Counted from the stretch's first letter, positions 1-11,230 are shown. The stretch is 64,000 nucleotides of DNA from Panax quinquefolius (GCA_020205615.1 CM035166.1:91339706-91403705); one strand, 5' to 3'. Numbers and translations: made by a program. The notes: generated by a model from the sequence alone, not told the origin.

Positions 1-1226
1 AGTACCTATTTATAGGAAAATGCTAGGACGCCAAATGAGACTAAAATAATAAAATAATATTATTATTTTATTCTCTTCTATGCACACCTTGCTTGAATCC
101 AACTTTTCTAACTTTGCTCACCCACCCCATTTATCACATGTTTTTGAAAAATAAATAAATAAAAGAATTCAAATTCAATTTGAACACTAATTCAATTTGA
201 TTATCTTTACTCTATTTAATTCACAATAAATAGCCCTTTTATCAGAAAAATATGAATTTTATGTACATTCAATAGGAAATCGAATTCTCTACAACTTTGT
301 AGAAGAAAGTTTTTCCAAATTCTAAACCAAAAATGTCTGAAATCCACATACGGATGATTTTTAATACCTCAATTCTGACAAAATACTAATAAAACACCTC
401 AGCTTTAATTCATTCATTTACAACCACATAAAATATATCCATCATTTATATCCACATAAAATAAATATTTCCTTATCATATAAATGAATAACTAATTATT
501 CACAAATAATATTACAGAATCACAATAATGACAACTAGGCCGTTCCCAAGAAAGAGGGGGCTTTCCAATAAGGATTTCTCCTTACTGACGCACAATTAGG
601 TGATCAAACCTCTCCTTGACAGAACTTTCTAGACATTGCCAATAATTCTATCTAATAATATTATTCAAATAATATGAATTATTGATCTGATAATGGGAAA
701 TACTGTGTAGTGACAATTATTGAAACAACAATAATATAAAATATCAACGCATCAATTATTGAATCAAATAAATAAAATATTGAATAGTAATTACTGTAAC
801 AATTATTGAGTAGTGCCTTCTTACGTAAGAATCAATAATTCTAAAATATTGTGCAATACCGTGTGCTACTGTGCAACCACGCGTATTACTATATTTTAAC
901 CACCAGGTATTCCAACAGTGTTAACGGTAACGATTACACCGTTATTAATAAAAACTCAAGTTTGTTATTTTCTTCATCCGACCGTTATTCTGTTATGGGG
1001 CCCACAAATGATTGCGCCGTCGTACGGATATTCCCGACAAAAAAAATATTCCACGACTAAACGAATATTCCCCGACAAAATGAATATTTTATAACCACTT
1101 GCTTATTTTTGCAAAATTTACACATTTCACCCATAACCAAAGCATTATATCAAATTAACTCCTTATTATTTTAAGACAATAAATAGAGAAAATTCAATTT
1201 TATTTATAATAAGTTGGGGTCTTACA
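1..1226 (-). repeat. 3' LTR of element A (cut by window edge)
   Basis: Read on the minus strand, the LTR starts at 1226 with TGTAAGACCCCAAC directly after the polypurine tract. Its sequence closely matches the LTR ending at 51700. The U3 includes the conserved double-hairpin block at about 537-640 (GGAAAG/CTTTCC stem followed by a TAAGGA/TCCTTA stem). A TATA box in reverse (CTATTTATAGG) sits at 6-16, so almost all of the visible part is U3. R and U5 lie beyond the window. Confidence 0.85.
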
Positions 1227-1240
1227 ACCTCCCCTCCTTA
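1227..1240 (-). other. Polypurine tract of element A
   Basis: On the minus strand the sequence reads AAGGAGGGGAGGT immediately before the LTR start TGTAAGACC. This is the expected site for plus-strand DNA priming. The same tract borders elements B (5735-5747), C (14907-14919) and I (52862-52874). Confidence 0.75.
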
Positions 1241-2041
1241 TGAAATTTCATCCTCAAAATTGACGTACGTACCTGGTGTTTCGAAAAGGTGAGGGTACCT
1301 CACTTTCATTTCCGATTCCAACTCCCAGGTCATTTCTTCAATAGCATGGTTCCTCCATAAAACTTTGACTTGTGGTATAACCTTTGTTCGTAGGACATGC
1401 TCTTTCCTATCCAATATCTTGACAGGTACCTCCTCGTACGTTAAATCTTCGGCTATCTCGTCTGGTTCTAACGCAATAATGTGGTTTGGATCTTTCACAT
1501 ATTTACGAAGCATAGATATATAAAAAACATTATGAACATGAGACATGCTTGGAGGTAATGCGAGTATATAGGCCACATTTCCTATTCGGTCAAGAATCTC
1601 AAATGGACCAATAAATCGTGGATTGAGTTTTCCTCTCTTCCCGAATCTTGTAACTCCCTTCCATGGAGCAACACGTAACAATACATGATCTCGAATATTA
1701 AATTCTACGTCCTTTCGATGAAGATCAACATAACTCTTTTGTCGATCTTGTGAGGTCTTTATACGTTGCCGGATCATTTGAATGTTTTCTGTAGTCATGC
1801 GTACTAATTTTGGTCCCAACAACGTTGCTTCACCCACCTCATCCCAACATACTGGAGAATGACACTTTCGTCCATACAACGCCTCGAATGGAGCCATGCC
1901 TATACTTGCTTGATAACTGTTGTTGTAGGAGAATTCCACCAGGGGCAAGTACTTATCCCAAATTCCTTTGAAATCTAGGACACAGAGTCTTAATAGATCT
2001 TCAAGGGTTTGAATAGTCCTTTCCGATTGCCCGTCCGTTTA
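1238..2041 (-). pseudogene. Integrase C-terminal half plus chromodomain, element A
   Basis: The 236-residue open stretch (1948 to 1238) carries the end of the integrase and a chromodomain. Integrase joins retrotransposon cDNA to host DNA, and the chromodomain guides it to chromatin. Visible landmarks are the catalytic-core end ([20 protein letters not shown]), the GPF motif of the C-terminal domain (RFIGPFEIL), the conserved [14 protein letters not shown] segment, and the chromodomain near residues 170-225 (VKVLWRNHAIEEMTWELE). The same frame is open upstream to 2041, where TAA replaces the Gln codon of the [10 protein letters not shown] segment around the catalytic Glu. The natural stop lies just before the polypurine tract, as expected for the pol end. 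Confidence 0.85.
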
Positions 2042-2962
2042 AGGATGGTATGCTGAACTAAATCGTAAATCCGGGCCCATAACTTTCTGCAAGTTAACCC
2101 AAAATCGTGAAGTGAATCTTGGGTCATGATCCGAAACTATGGATACTGGCATGCCATGCAATCTCACAATCTCATTCATGTACATACGAGCAAGACATCC
2201 TAGGGAATAACCCAAATCGCATCTATACCTTGAGAAACTTTGGGAAGACCTGTAACGAAATCCATAGTAATGTGTTCCCACTTCCATTTCAGAATCTCAA
2301 GTGGTTGCAATGGACCCTTTGGCACTTGATGCTCTGCCTTTACACGTTGACAAGTTAAACACCTCGAGATAAACTTTGCGATCTCTCTCTTCATATTGCT
2401 CCACCAAAATGTATGTCGAAGATCGTGATACATTTTGGTACTCCCAAGATGGATTGCAATCGGTGTATTGTGTGCCTCCATTATGATTCTATGCTTCAAG
2501 TCAGAATCATTAGGAATGCAAAGTCTGGAGTTGACTCGAAGTATTCCTTCTTCATCGATTCTTTCTTCCGGAATAGTACCTTCTTGCACTTTCTTCATCA
2601 TACGCATCAGCTCCAGGTCTGAAGCTTGAGCATCTTTAACTCTATTGATTAAAGTCGGTTCTACTCGTATGTTTGATATCATCACGTGGGTACTTGGAGC
2701 CTTTAACTCTATCTTCATCCTTTGTAAGTCATACAAAATGGGCCTTTGTGTTAACAACATTGCACTCGTACCCGCATATGATCTACTACTCAATGCGTCA
2801 GCTACAACGTTTGTTTTTCCAAGATGATATTGAATGCTATGGTCGTAATGTTTTAACAGCTCGAGCCAACGCCGTTGCCGCATGTTGAGTTCCTTTTGGA
2901 TGAAGAAATATTTGAGGCTTTTAGGATCCGTATAAATCTCCACTTTCTCCCCATACAGGTAG
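2042..2962 (-). pseudogene. RNase H C-terminus and integrase N-terminus, element A
   Basis: The frame ending at 2200 reads the end of RNase H ([35 protein letters not shown]), the spacer, the intact zinc-binding HHCC region (HNTPIAIH ... CLTCQRVK) and the first catalytic Asp (ITMDFVTGLP). About 60 bp are then missing compared with elements B and I. This removes the segment before LARMYINEIV and shifts the frame, so 2039-2287 continues in another frame with the second Asp segment (VSDHDPRF). At the upstream end the frame stays open into the adjoining LTR, where an in-frame ATG at 2997-2995 lies 10-12 codons before the RNase H residues. The RNase H half is therefore a chimera with LTR sequence. 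Confidence 0.8.
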
Positions 2963-4883
2963 TGTGACGCCCCCAAAATTAGGTATACATCACCCATCTT
3001 GAGTCGCCAGATACATGGTACAGAATTCAAATACAACTTAATAATACAACTGTCGTGTACAATACGACAAAACATAAACTGTGAGTTTGAATACAAATAT
3101 TGTCTACTAGAGAGTATACAAACTCAAAAGGAGTCCTCATTACAATTATTATCACACTATTTCACAGAATAGTGAGGACTACTAATGCACCATCTAGGAC
3201 CATCACTCTGTTCCCCGACTAGTCCCAGCTACGTTCTCATTTCCTTAAGAGAACACTGAAAGAAAGGGTGAGCTCAACTAGCCCAGTAAGAAATATTATG
3301 ACTAAGATAATGCAGAATAATTTATCGTTAGCCTTCAATAGTGTTAAACTGATAAAATATAATAACTATCAAGTTTAACTACAGCGGAACAATCAATCCA
3401 TTAGAAGAGTCAAGTAGGGAATAAAATCTACTATCTTCTATGATTTAAAAGGTTTTTCATCACTTTTATCATTGGGACTCGACAAATAAATAATTCACAT
3501 CATCGAATCACCCCTGCACTACGGCCAAGGATATTCTTTAGTATCACGACCACAAATTATCCATGCACTACGGGTCAAGGACATTCATGTATTCATTAAT
3601 GGTCATGATCATGCCAACAACTGTCCATCAATGCACTACGGGCCAATAAGGATTTTTACCACATCATTTGTAATGTTACGGTCATGATTACACCGAATAA
3701 TCCCTGGTCATAATCATACCAAGTCCATCTATGCACTACAAGCCACAGATGACTTTCAACAAAATATAAACATGAGGATGATGACAATGGTATAAGAATT
3801 CAATAAAACAAGTTCAAGAATTAATTTGTCTAGGAACTGATAACGTCCAAATTGTCAACATGATACTGCTTTGTAGAGTTAAATTCAAGAATGCTCAGAA
3901 GAATATTTTCATGAAAAGATACTGGATGAAGCGCAAATATCAAGGATATTCCACTAATTTCATGGAATATAGAAGTCAAAACTTTAACCAACTGAGTATA
4001 ATAAAGAATGGAATAACAAAAGAAATCACCATGTATGCGCATTGCCGATATGAACAAGTTATTCAATGAATACTAAATAACGGAACCGGTCGGTGAAATT
4101 AAATGCAAGCGGATGTTCCAATAGAATAATAAAGAATGGAATAACAATGAAATCACCATGCATGCGGTATTAGCATGTACATGTTATTCAATGAGAATAC
4201 TAATAAGACGCGAAATCGGTCCGCGTAAAAGCGCGTAGACGGGATATTCCAATAATAATAATAATAAAGATGAGAACCGGTCCGCCAAAAACGCATGCAT
4301 ACGATATATTCCAATGAATAATAAAAGACGGAATAATAGAATAATGTCACTAAGTATAGGGTAGTCCGCGTATACTGGTTATTCTAGCAAAATAATAAAC
4401 AATAAAATAACAGAAGTTCTCTTCTTGAATACAAAAGAAATAATACTCCTTACCGTAAAATAAACTGAATATAAGAGTAGGGAAGTAGCAGAATACTTTT
4501 TTATAGTTTCTTTATAATTTCTCTCTCTAGTTTTCAAAGAATTAAGTAAGAAATAATGAAGGAATGAGCTTCTATTTATAGAAGAATGGACTGCATAGTA
4601 ACTAATTCATGAATGGTCCAGATTGATTTACTTTTAATCGGACGGTCCATAAAATATTCTAATAAAATAAACCTTTTAAATAAAATATATTATATATATA
4701 ATGATAATAATTGTACTCCCTTCCGACCATGCAATCCATCGGTTTCTTCCCCCTCCCCAAATGTCAATCCTCACATACTAAATATATATATTATATACAC
4801 CACCACTCAAATCATCTCTTTCTTTTTTTTTCTTCTTTACTACCCGTAAACCCCTCCCCCCATTATTCAACTTCCATCACCAT

Positions 4884-4925
<42 letters not shown>

Positions 4926-5734
4926 ATAATAATAATCATAATAACTTATATAAATAAAACTGAGATAACTTCTACCTACAGTTTAAAAAATAAGTAAATG
5001 GGGAGTTCAATTAACAAGTAAAATTTACAACAATAACTTCATAAAAAAATCCTCTCAATATTTTTAACAACATTTATCATCATTATTATTATTCACAATA
5101 TTAATCGACCAGGTCGTTTCCAGGAAAGAGGGGGCTTTTCAATAAGGATTTCTCCCCATTGGCGCAATTGATTAGGTGACCAAACCTCTCCTTGTGTAAC
5201 TTCTGACATCGTTAATATTGCAAATAATAATATTAATAACTTTGTCGTCCCAATTATTGATTTAATAATATATAAAATATTAACAATAATTGAATCAAAT
5301 AACGTGAGATATTATGCAAGAACTATTGTAGCAATAATTGAACAAAACCGAGTGACTTCTCACGTAAGCATCAATAATCAATACGTGTGTACTATCTTTG
5401 TAACTACGCCAGACATCTTGTACTTTTAACACCGGTGTTGTTTCAATAGTTAACAGTAAAACTTCCGCCGTTATTTTCATAAAGTATTTTTGTCATTTTC
5501 TCAATCCTACAATAATTCCATTGTGGGGTCCACCAATGATTGTGCCGTTGTACAAATATTCCCTGTTAAAATGAATATTCCCCGACCAATCGAATATTAT
5601 ATAACAACTTGCGTACTTTGAAAAATTTATAAATATTACCCACAACTATAACATTAAATCAAATTTACTCCATAATATTCAAAAATAATATTTATAGAAA
5701 ATTCATCTTTATTTATAAAAGTTGGGGTCTTACA
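2963..5734 (-). repeat. Complete 3' LTR of element B
   Basis: A full LTR of about 2.77 kb. On the minus strand it starts at 5734 (TGTAAGACCCCAAC) and ends at 2963 (GGGGGCGTCACA), giving the TG...CA ends of an LTR. U3 holds the double-hairpin block at about 5105-5205. A reverse TATA box (CTATTTATAG) lies at about 4572-4581. Just downstream in the RNA sense (4345 to 4005) is an array of GTTATTCC/GGAATAAC hairpin modules. U5 contains several scattered copies of GCACTACGGGCCA-like motifs (3515-3745). A CA/TA microsatellite lies at 4884-4924. Confidence 0.85.
4884..4924. repeat. (CA)n(TA)n microsatellite in LTR B
   Basis: About 13 CA units run directly into about 7 AT units. The same compound microsatellite, longer, sits at the homologous position in LTR E (29044-29101). 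It belongs to this LTR subtype and differs in length between copies. Confidence 0.9.
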
Positions 5735-6560
5735 ACCTCCCCTTCTTATGAAATTTCGCCCTCAAAATTAGGGTACGTACCTGGTAATGTTAAGAGGTAA
5801 GGAAAACTTGATTTCAATTCCGATTCTAACTCCCAAGTCATTTTCTCAACATCGTGGTTTCTCCACAAAACTTTGACTTGAGGTATAACCTTGAGCGTAG
5901 AATATGTTCCTTCTTATCCAAGATTTGAACAGAACCTCTTCATACGCCAAATCTTCCGTTATTTTGTCCTAGTTCTAACTCAATAATGTGGTTCAGGTCT
6001 TTCACATATTTACGTAACATGGATATATGAAAAACGTTATGAACACGAGACATACTTGGCGGTAAAGCGAGTCTGTAGGCCATATTTTCTACTCGATCGA
6101 GGATTAAAAATGGGCCGATGAATCGAGGATTGAGTTTTCCTTTCTTTCCAAATCTCGTAACTCCTTTCCATGGAGCAACACGTAACAACAGATGATCTCC
6201 TATATCGAATTCCACGTCTTTTCGATGAAGATCAACATAACTCTTTTGTCGATCTTGTGAGGTTTTTATACGTTGTCGGATCATTTGAATCTTTTCTGTA
6301 GTCATACGTACCAACTCCGGTCCCAACAAAGTTGTTTCTCCCACCTCATCCCAGCATACTGGAGAATGACACTTTCTTCCATACAACGCTTCGAATGGAG
6401 CCATGCCAATACTTGCTTGATAACTGTTGTTGTAGGAAAACTCCACCAATGGTAAGAACTTGTCCCAACTTCCCTTGAAATCAAGGACACAGAGTCTTAA
6501 TAGATCTTCAAGAGTTTGAATAGTCCTCTCCGACTGTCCGTCCGTCTGAGGATGATATCT
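5735..6560 (-). pseudogene. Integrase C-terminus and chromodomain, element B
   Basis: The open stretch 6449 to 5940 encodes the end of the integrase core and its C-terminal domain ([43 protein letters not shown]). The frame breaks near 5940. The chromodomain segment can still be followed in other frames down to 5760, with residues equivalent to VKVLWRNHDVEKMTWELE. Upstream, the [10 protein letters not shown] segment around the catalytic Glu (6530-6590) is disturbed by small insertions. The same segment is disturbed differently in elements I and J. Confidence 0.8.
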
Positions 6561-6565
6561 TAGAG

Positions 6566-7318
6566 CTAAATCGTAAAATCTGTGCCCATAGATTTTTGCA
6601 AACTAACCCAAAATCGTGAAGTGAATCTTGGGTCTCGATCAGAAACTATGGATACCGGCATACCATACAGTCTTACAATCTCGTTTATGTACATACGAGC
6701 AAGACGTTCAAGTGTATAAGTTTCTCGTATCGGTAAGAAATGAGCAGACTTGGTTAATCTATCAACAACGACCCAAATCGCATCTATACCCTGAGAAACC
6801 TTAGGAAGACCGGTAACGAAATCCATGGTAATGTTCTCCCACTTCCATTCTGGAATTTCAAGTGGTTGCAATGGGCCTTTTGGTACTTGATGCTCCTCTT
6901 TAACTCGTTTACAAGTTAGACACCTTGAGATAAACAACGATATCTCTCTCTTCATATTGCTCCACCAAATTGTATGACGAATATCATGATACATTTTGGT
7001 ACTCCCAGGATAGATCGCAAACGGTGTGTTGTGCACCTCCATCATGATTTTATACTTTAAATCAAGGTCATTAGGAACACAAAGTCTGGAGTTGACTCGA
7101 AGTATTCCTTCTTCATCGATTCTTGCTTCCGGCATAGTACCTTCTTGCACTTTCTTCCTCATACGCATCAACTCCAGGTCTGTAGCTTGAGCAGCTTTAA
7201 CTTTATCAATTAAAGTCGGTTCTACTCGTATATTCGCCATCATCACATGGGTCCCTGGAGACTTTAACTCTATCTTCATCCTTTGCAAGTCACACAAAAT
7301 GGGCCTTTGTGTTGACAA
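6566..7318 (-). pseudogene. Integrase N-terminal and core region, element B
   Basis: A 250-residue open stretch covers the spacer after RNase H, the integrase zinc-binding domain and most of the catalytic core. The zinc-binding region reads HNTPFAIY ... YHDIRH ... CLTCKRVK: the second His of the HHCC signature, present in A and J, is Tyr here. The first two catalytic Asp residues are visible in ITMDFVTGLP and VSDRDPRFTS. It is in the same frame as the RNase H stretch (7340-7669) and separated from it by one TGA in the RRSYAST segment, so a single substitution divides them. It is an inactive remnant. Confidence 0.85.
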
Positions 7319-7339
7319 TATCGCACTCGTACTTGTATA

Positions 7340-7900
7340 TCATCTTCTACTCAATGCGTCAGCTATCACGTTTGCTTTTCCAGGATGGTATTGGATGGTA
7401 TTATCATAATCTTTCAACAGTTCAAGCCAACGTCGTTGTCGCATGTTGAGTTCCTTTTGAGTGAAGAAATATTTGAGGCTTTTATGATCCGTAAAGATCT
7501 CCACCTTCTCCCCATACAAGTAATGCCTCCAAATTTTAAGTGCGAAAACAATAGCTGCTAACTCTAGGTCATGAGTAGGACAATTTCTCTCATATTCTTT
7601 GAGTTGTCTTGAGGCATAGGCTATGACTTTCCCATGTTGCATGAGAACACATACCAACCCTTTGCTCAAGCATCATCAGTAGATGACAAATCCGTCCGAG
7701 CCGGATGGTATTGTCGTAACAGTCTTTGAAATGAGTCTACTCTTGAGTTCTTGAAAACTCTTCTCATTCTTCACTCTAACCAACTTTGTATCTTTCCGAG
7801 TCACCGAGTTAATGGAGTAGCTATTCGAGAAAATCCTTCCACGAATCTCCGATAATAACCAAACTAAGTCGAAAAGCTACGATTTCTTGATCATTGATTT
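7340..7900 (-). pseudogene. RNase H region, element B
   Basis: The open stretch 7669 to 7340 encodes RNase H, which removes the RNA strand of the RNA-DNA hybrid during reverse transcription. Landmarks are [20 protein letters not shown], the [16 protein letters not shown] helix with its catalytic Glu, [17 protein letters not shown] with the catalytic Asp, and [17 protein letters not shown]. Its start (the SDASGKGL segment, 7670-7710) and the RT connection region (7720-7900) are recognisable by nucleotide similarity to element I but frameshifted. Confidence 0.85.
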
Positions 7901-7915
7901 AGGTTGCTCCCAGCT

Positions 7916-8665
7916 TTAAATTGCTTCAATCTTTGCCGGGTCAACTGATATTCCATGACTTGATACTACGTGCCCAAGGAATGCTACTTCCTCAAGCCAG
8001 AACTCACATTTCTTCAACTTGGCATAAAGCTTGTACTCACGAAGCTTTTGGAGTACCAGCCTCAAGTGTTGCCAATGATCTTCACGGCTTTTGGAAAAAA
8101 TAAGGATGTCATCAATAAAGACGACCACAAAGTGATCCAAATATTCCTTGAATACTCGGTTCATCATAACCATGAAGGCAACAGGAGCATTAGTCAATCC
8201 AAAGGACATGACTAGGAATTCATAATGCCCGTACCGAATTCTGAAAGCCGTCTTTGGAATCTCATATGTTCTAATCTTCAATTGGTGATATCCGGAACGA
8301 AGATCAATCTTTGAAAAGAATTTGGCTCCTTGCAACTGGTCAAACAGGTCATCAATACATGGCAATGGGTACCTATTTTTGATGGTGACATGATTCAACT
8401 CCCGATAATCAATACAAAGTCGCATACTCCCATCTTTCTTCTTCATGAATAGAACAGGAGCACCCCAAGGAGACGTACTAGGACGAATGAAACCAATGTC
8501 TAACAATTCTTGCAATTGGGTCTTTAACTTCTGAAGTTCAATAGAAGCCATTCGATATGGGGCTTTGGAAATGGGTTTTGTACCGGTATCAAATAAAGTA
8601 TAGACTTCACTAGAGTTTATGATAAGCTTACCCGTGATGACCTCATTCGGGTTCCTTGCTTTCTA
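7916..8665 (-). pseudogene. Protease stub fused in frame to RT, element B
   Basis: The 211-residue open stretch (8551 to 7916) is the reverse transcriptase: [68 protein letters not shown] and the catalytic FIDD at 8108-8119 (Ty3 form of YxDD). Upstream of Met 8551 the frame stays open to a TAG near 8665. It reads the first residues of the protease up to its active-site Asp-Thr-Gly, then jumps straight into the RT N-terminus ([12 protein letters not shown]). About 570 bp of protease present in element I are missing, and the frame is kept. The TAG replaces a CAG seen in element I. Confidence 0.85.
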
Positions 8666-8849
8666 GGAGGTCACAACAAATACTCTCCCTTGCACTATCA
8701 GCTTTGACTTTTCTGGGACAGTCTTTGGTGCCTCCATCCTAGCTGAACTTGTCTTCGGTGAAGGACAAAATTGGGCTAAGTGACCTTCTCTTCCATAATT
8801 ATAACATGCTTTGGACAGCATCGCGCAGTTTGGACTGATGTGTCCCTCC
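8666..8849 (-). pseudogene. gag zinc-knuckle stub, element B
   Basis: On the minus strand this reads the end of gag, with the second CCHC knuckle (CYNYGREGHLAQFCP-like) and the start of the linker before protease. The first knuckle is broken at 8849 by the TGTAAGACC start of a plus-strand LTR. CCHC knuckles bind the element's RNA for packaging. Too little is left to be functional. Confidence 0.7.
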
Positions 8850-9522
8850 TGTAAGACCCTAACTTTTATAAAGAAAGATGAATTTTCTATAAATATTATT
8901 TTTGAATATTATGGAGTAAATTTGATATAATGTTATAGTTGTGGGTAATATTTATAAATTTTGCAAAGTAAGTAAGTTGTTATAAAATATTCATTTGGTC
9001 GGGGAATATTATTTTTGTCGGGGAATATTCGTAGGACGACACAATCATTGGTGGACCCCACATCGGAATTATTGTTGGATTGAGAAAACGACAAAAATAC
9101 TTTATGAAAATAACGGCGGAGGTGTTACCGTTAAAACCTGTTGAACTACACGTAGTAAAAGTACAATGTACTGGCGTGGTTGCATAGTAGCACAAGATTG
9201 ATTATTGATGCTTATGTGAGAAGTCACTCACCTATACTCAATTATTGCTTTCGATAATTCTTTGCATCATATCTCTTATATTATTGATTCAATTATTGTC
9301 ATAGTATCATCTCATAATATGTTATATTATTAAATCAATAATTGAGACGACAAGTTATAAATGATTAATAATTGTTGAAAGATTAAATATGTGTTGATTA
9401 AAAATAAAATTATTTGTGGTAATATTTATTCAATCCTTGATGTATATAAAGAGTCTATTATGAGACGTTTGTGGTAAGTTTGGTTATTTTATGGGGGGGC
9501 TATATGTCATCATCTAAGAGTC

Positions 9523-9617
9523 TCTTCGTCAATAGTAATTACCTTCGTCAATAGTATTTACCTTCGTCAATAGTAATTACCTTCATCAATAGTAATTACC
9601 TTCGTCAATAGTAACTA
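9523..9617 (+). repeat. 19-bp tandem repeat, 5 copies, in U3
   Basis: Five perfectly spaced 19-bp units with consensus CCTTCGTCAATAGTAATTA and only 1-2 differences each. They lie about 155-250 bp upstream of the TATA box. Tandem U3 repeats of this kind often act as enhancers in LTR promoters; that role is inference here. No other LTR in the window has this array. Confidence 0.9.
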
Positions 9618-9625
9618 CCTTTACC

Positions 9626-9751
9626 AGACGTCAAACCACTTGCCATTTCATATTATAGGCGTCGAACAAATTGTCGTTTTACATTACAGGCGTCAAACCA
9701 CTTTTCTTTTCATATCACCAGTCGTCAAGCCACTTGCCTTTTCATATTTCA
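9626..9751 (+). repeat. 31-bp tandem repeat, about 4 copies, next to TATA box
   Basis: Units begin at about 9626, 9657, 9688 and 9720, each of the form (G/C)RCGTCAAACCACTTGCC followed by TTTCATAT-like sequence. The first copy contains GACGTC, a bZIP-type ACGT core. The array ends about 20 bp before the TATA box, so it occupies the proximal promoter. Confidence 0.85.
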
Positions 9752-9771
9752 AGTGCTAAGCTAGAAATCTT

Positions 9772-9781
9772 CTATAAATAG
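9772..9781 (+). promoter_or_regulatory. TATA box of plus-strand LTR
   Basis: CTATAAATAG precedes a conserved GCTTCATTATTTTTCACGAATTC segment that probably contains the RNA start. The equivalent TATA box is found in every LTR of the family: 4572-4581 (-), 14152-14161 (-), 28723-28732 (-), 31384-31392 (+), 37799-37808 (+) and 63536-63545 (+). Confidence 0.75.
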
Positions 9782-10423
9782 AGGCCTAGTGCTTCATTAT
9801 TTTTCACGAATTCATTCAAGCTATAGAGAGAGAAAGTATAGAAAGAATAAGAGAGAAAGAAGAAGAGTATTTTGTTACTACACTACTGCAGTATTCAATC
9901 TACTACTAATGTAAGGGGTGTTATTCTTTCTTATTCATGAAGAGAACTGTTGTTATTCCATTGCTTATTATGCAGTTGGAATAACTGGTATACGCGGTTT
10001 ACCCTATACTTGGCGACATTCTTCTATTATTCTCGTTGGAACATCCATGCGTGTGTTTTACACCGACTGGTTCCGCCTCTTTATTATAATTACATTGGAA
10101 CATCTTGTTCGTGTGTTTTACACCGGACTGGTTCCGTCTTTATTATTATTATTCTGTTGGAACATCTTGTCTGTGTGTTTTACACTGGACCTGGTTCCAT
10201 CTTTATTATTCTGTTGGAACATCCTGTCGGTGCAAATTTTACCTGACCTGGTTCCGTTATTATTATTCTGTTGGAATAACCTGTCTATGCGAAGTACCAC
10301 ATGCATGAGGATTTCTTTTGTTATTCCATTCTTTATTATACTCAGTTGGTTAAAGTTTTGACTTCTATACTCCATGAAATTAGTAGAATATCCTTGATAT
10401 TTGCGCTTCATCCAGTATCTTTT

Positions 10424-11090
10424 TGTGACACCCCCAAAATTAGGTATACATCACCCATCTTGGGTGGCCAGATACATGGTACAGAATTCAAATACAGCTT
10501 ACTAATACAACTGTCGTGTACAATACGACATAACATAAACTGTGAGTTTGAATACAAATATTATCTACTAGATATTATACAAACTCAAAAGGAGTCCTCA
10601 TTACAATTATTATCACACTATTTCACAGAACAGTGAGGACTACTAATGCTATCCTCTTGACCATCACTCCATTCCCCGACTCGTCCCAGCTATATTCTCA
10701 TTTCCTGAAGAGAACAGTGAAAGAAAGGGTCAGCTCAACTAGCCATTAAAAGAGTCAAGTAGAAAATAAAATCTACTATCTTTTATGATTTAAAAGGTTT
10801 TTCATCATCATATCATCGAGACTCGACTTTTAATAAATATTCCACATCATTAAATCATCCTCGCACTACGTGCCAAGGATATTCTTTAAGTATCACGACC
10901 ACGAATTATCCATGCACTTTCTGAGCCAAAGATAATCGTGTTTTTTCATCAACTAGTCCCGATCATGCCCTAAAACAATTCATCTTTTTCTCTCAAATTT
11001 GAGAGAATCCATAGCCATAATCATACCAAAAATTGTCCATCAATGCACTACGGGCCAATGAGGACTTTTAATTTTCACATCATTTATAAA
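10424..11090 (-). repeat. 3' LTR of element C, U5 part
   Basis: Starts TGTGACACCCCCAAAATTAGG (LTR 3' end on the minus strand) and follows the LTR at 17833 through the GCACTACGGGCCA-type motifs. It stops at about 11090 in TTCACATCATTT, where a copia-like fragment begins. About 320 bp of LTR present in the C 5' LTR are missing at the junction. Confidence 0.8.
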
Positions 11091-11193
11091 CTTTATAAAG
11101 TAAATTAAAATATACTTTATATTTTAATATTAAAATAAACCTTTTATTTTAAAATTAAAATAAACTTTTATTTTAATTATATAATAATTAAGG

Positions 11194-11230
<37 letters not shown>

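Larger units (their letters stand above)
1..2962 (-). mobile_element. Element A: truncated Ty3/gypsy chromovirus
   Basis: This is the 3' half of a minus-strand chromovirus. It holds, right to left, the C-terminal part of RNase H, the integrase, a chromodomain, a polypurine tract and a 3' LTR that runs off the window. gag, protease, RT and the first half of RNase H are absent. The right edge is abrupt: RNase H stops at 2962, exactly where the terminal TGTGACGC of the next LTR begins. That suggests element B integrated here, or that recombination used the LTR end. The matching other half of A is not recognisable in the window. Confidence 0.85.
2963..8849 (-). mobile_element. Element B: truncated Ty3/gypsy chromovirus
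   Basis: A minus-strand element made of a complete 3' LTR (2963-5734), polypurine tract, chromodomain-integrase, RNase H, RT, a remnant of protease and a gag zinc-knuckle stub. It is cut at 8849 by the start of a plus-strand LTR, so most of gag, the PBS and the 5' LTR are missing. It abuts element A's RNase H at its left end without a recognisable target duplication, because its 5' end is not present to compare. Confidence 0.85.
8850..10423 (+). repeat. Plus-strand LTR (U3-R part) inserted in gag of B
   Basis: The LTR starts TGTAAGACCCTAAC at 8850 and is collinear with the LTR at 62403 for about 500 bp. Its distal U3 (about 9380-9770) is different: it carries two tandem-repeat arrays (9523-9617 and 9626-9751) just before the TATA box at 9772. 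The GTTATTCC/GGAATAAC hairpin array follows at 9946-10335. The LTR breaks off at 10423, inside the sequence CCAGTATCTTTTCATGG seen in other copies, where the minus-strand LTR of element C begins. The rest of this LTR and its internal region are not in the window. Confidence 0.85.

Noticed and set aside
1238..2962. Endogenous pararetrovirus (caulimovirid) origin of the RT/RNase H sequences
   Set aside because: True LTRs, a PBS, an integrase and a chromodomain are present and no movement-protein or coat-protein region is seen; the order is that of Ty3/gypsy chromoviruses.
2963..5734. Solo LTR inserted in RNase H of A
   Set aside because: The right side continues with a polypurine tract and integrase-chromodomain rather than the rest of RNase H, so it is the 3' LTR of element B.
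9523..9751. CRISPR-like regular repeats
   Set aside because: The units are contiguous with no spacers, in a plant LTR promoter; no cas-like genes are present.
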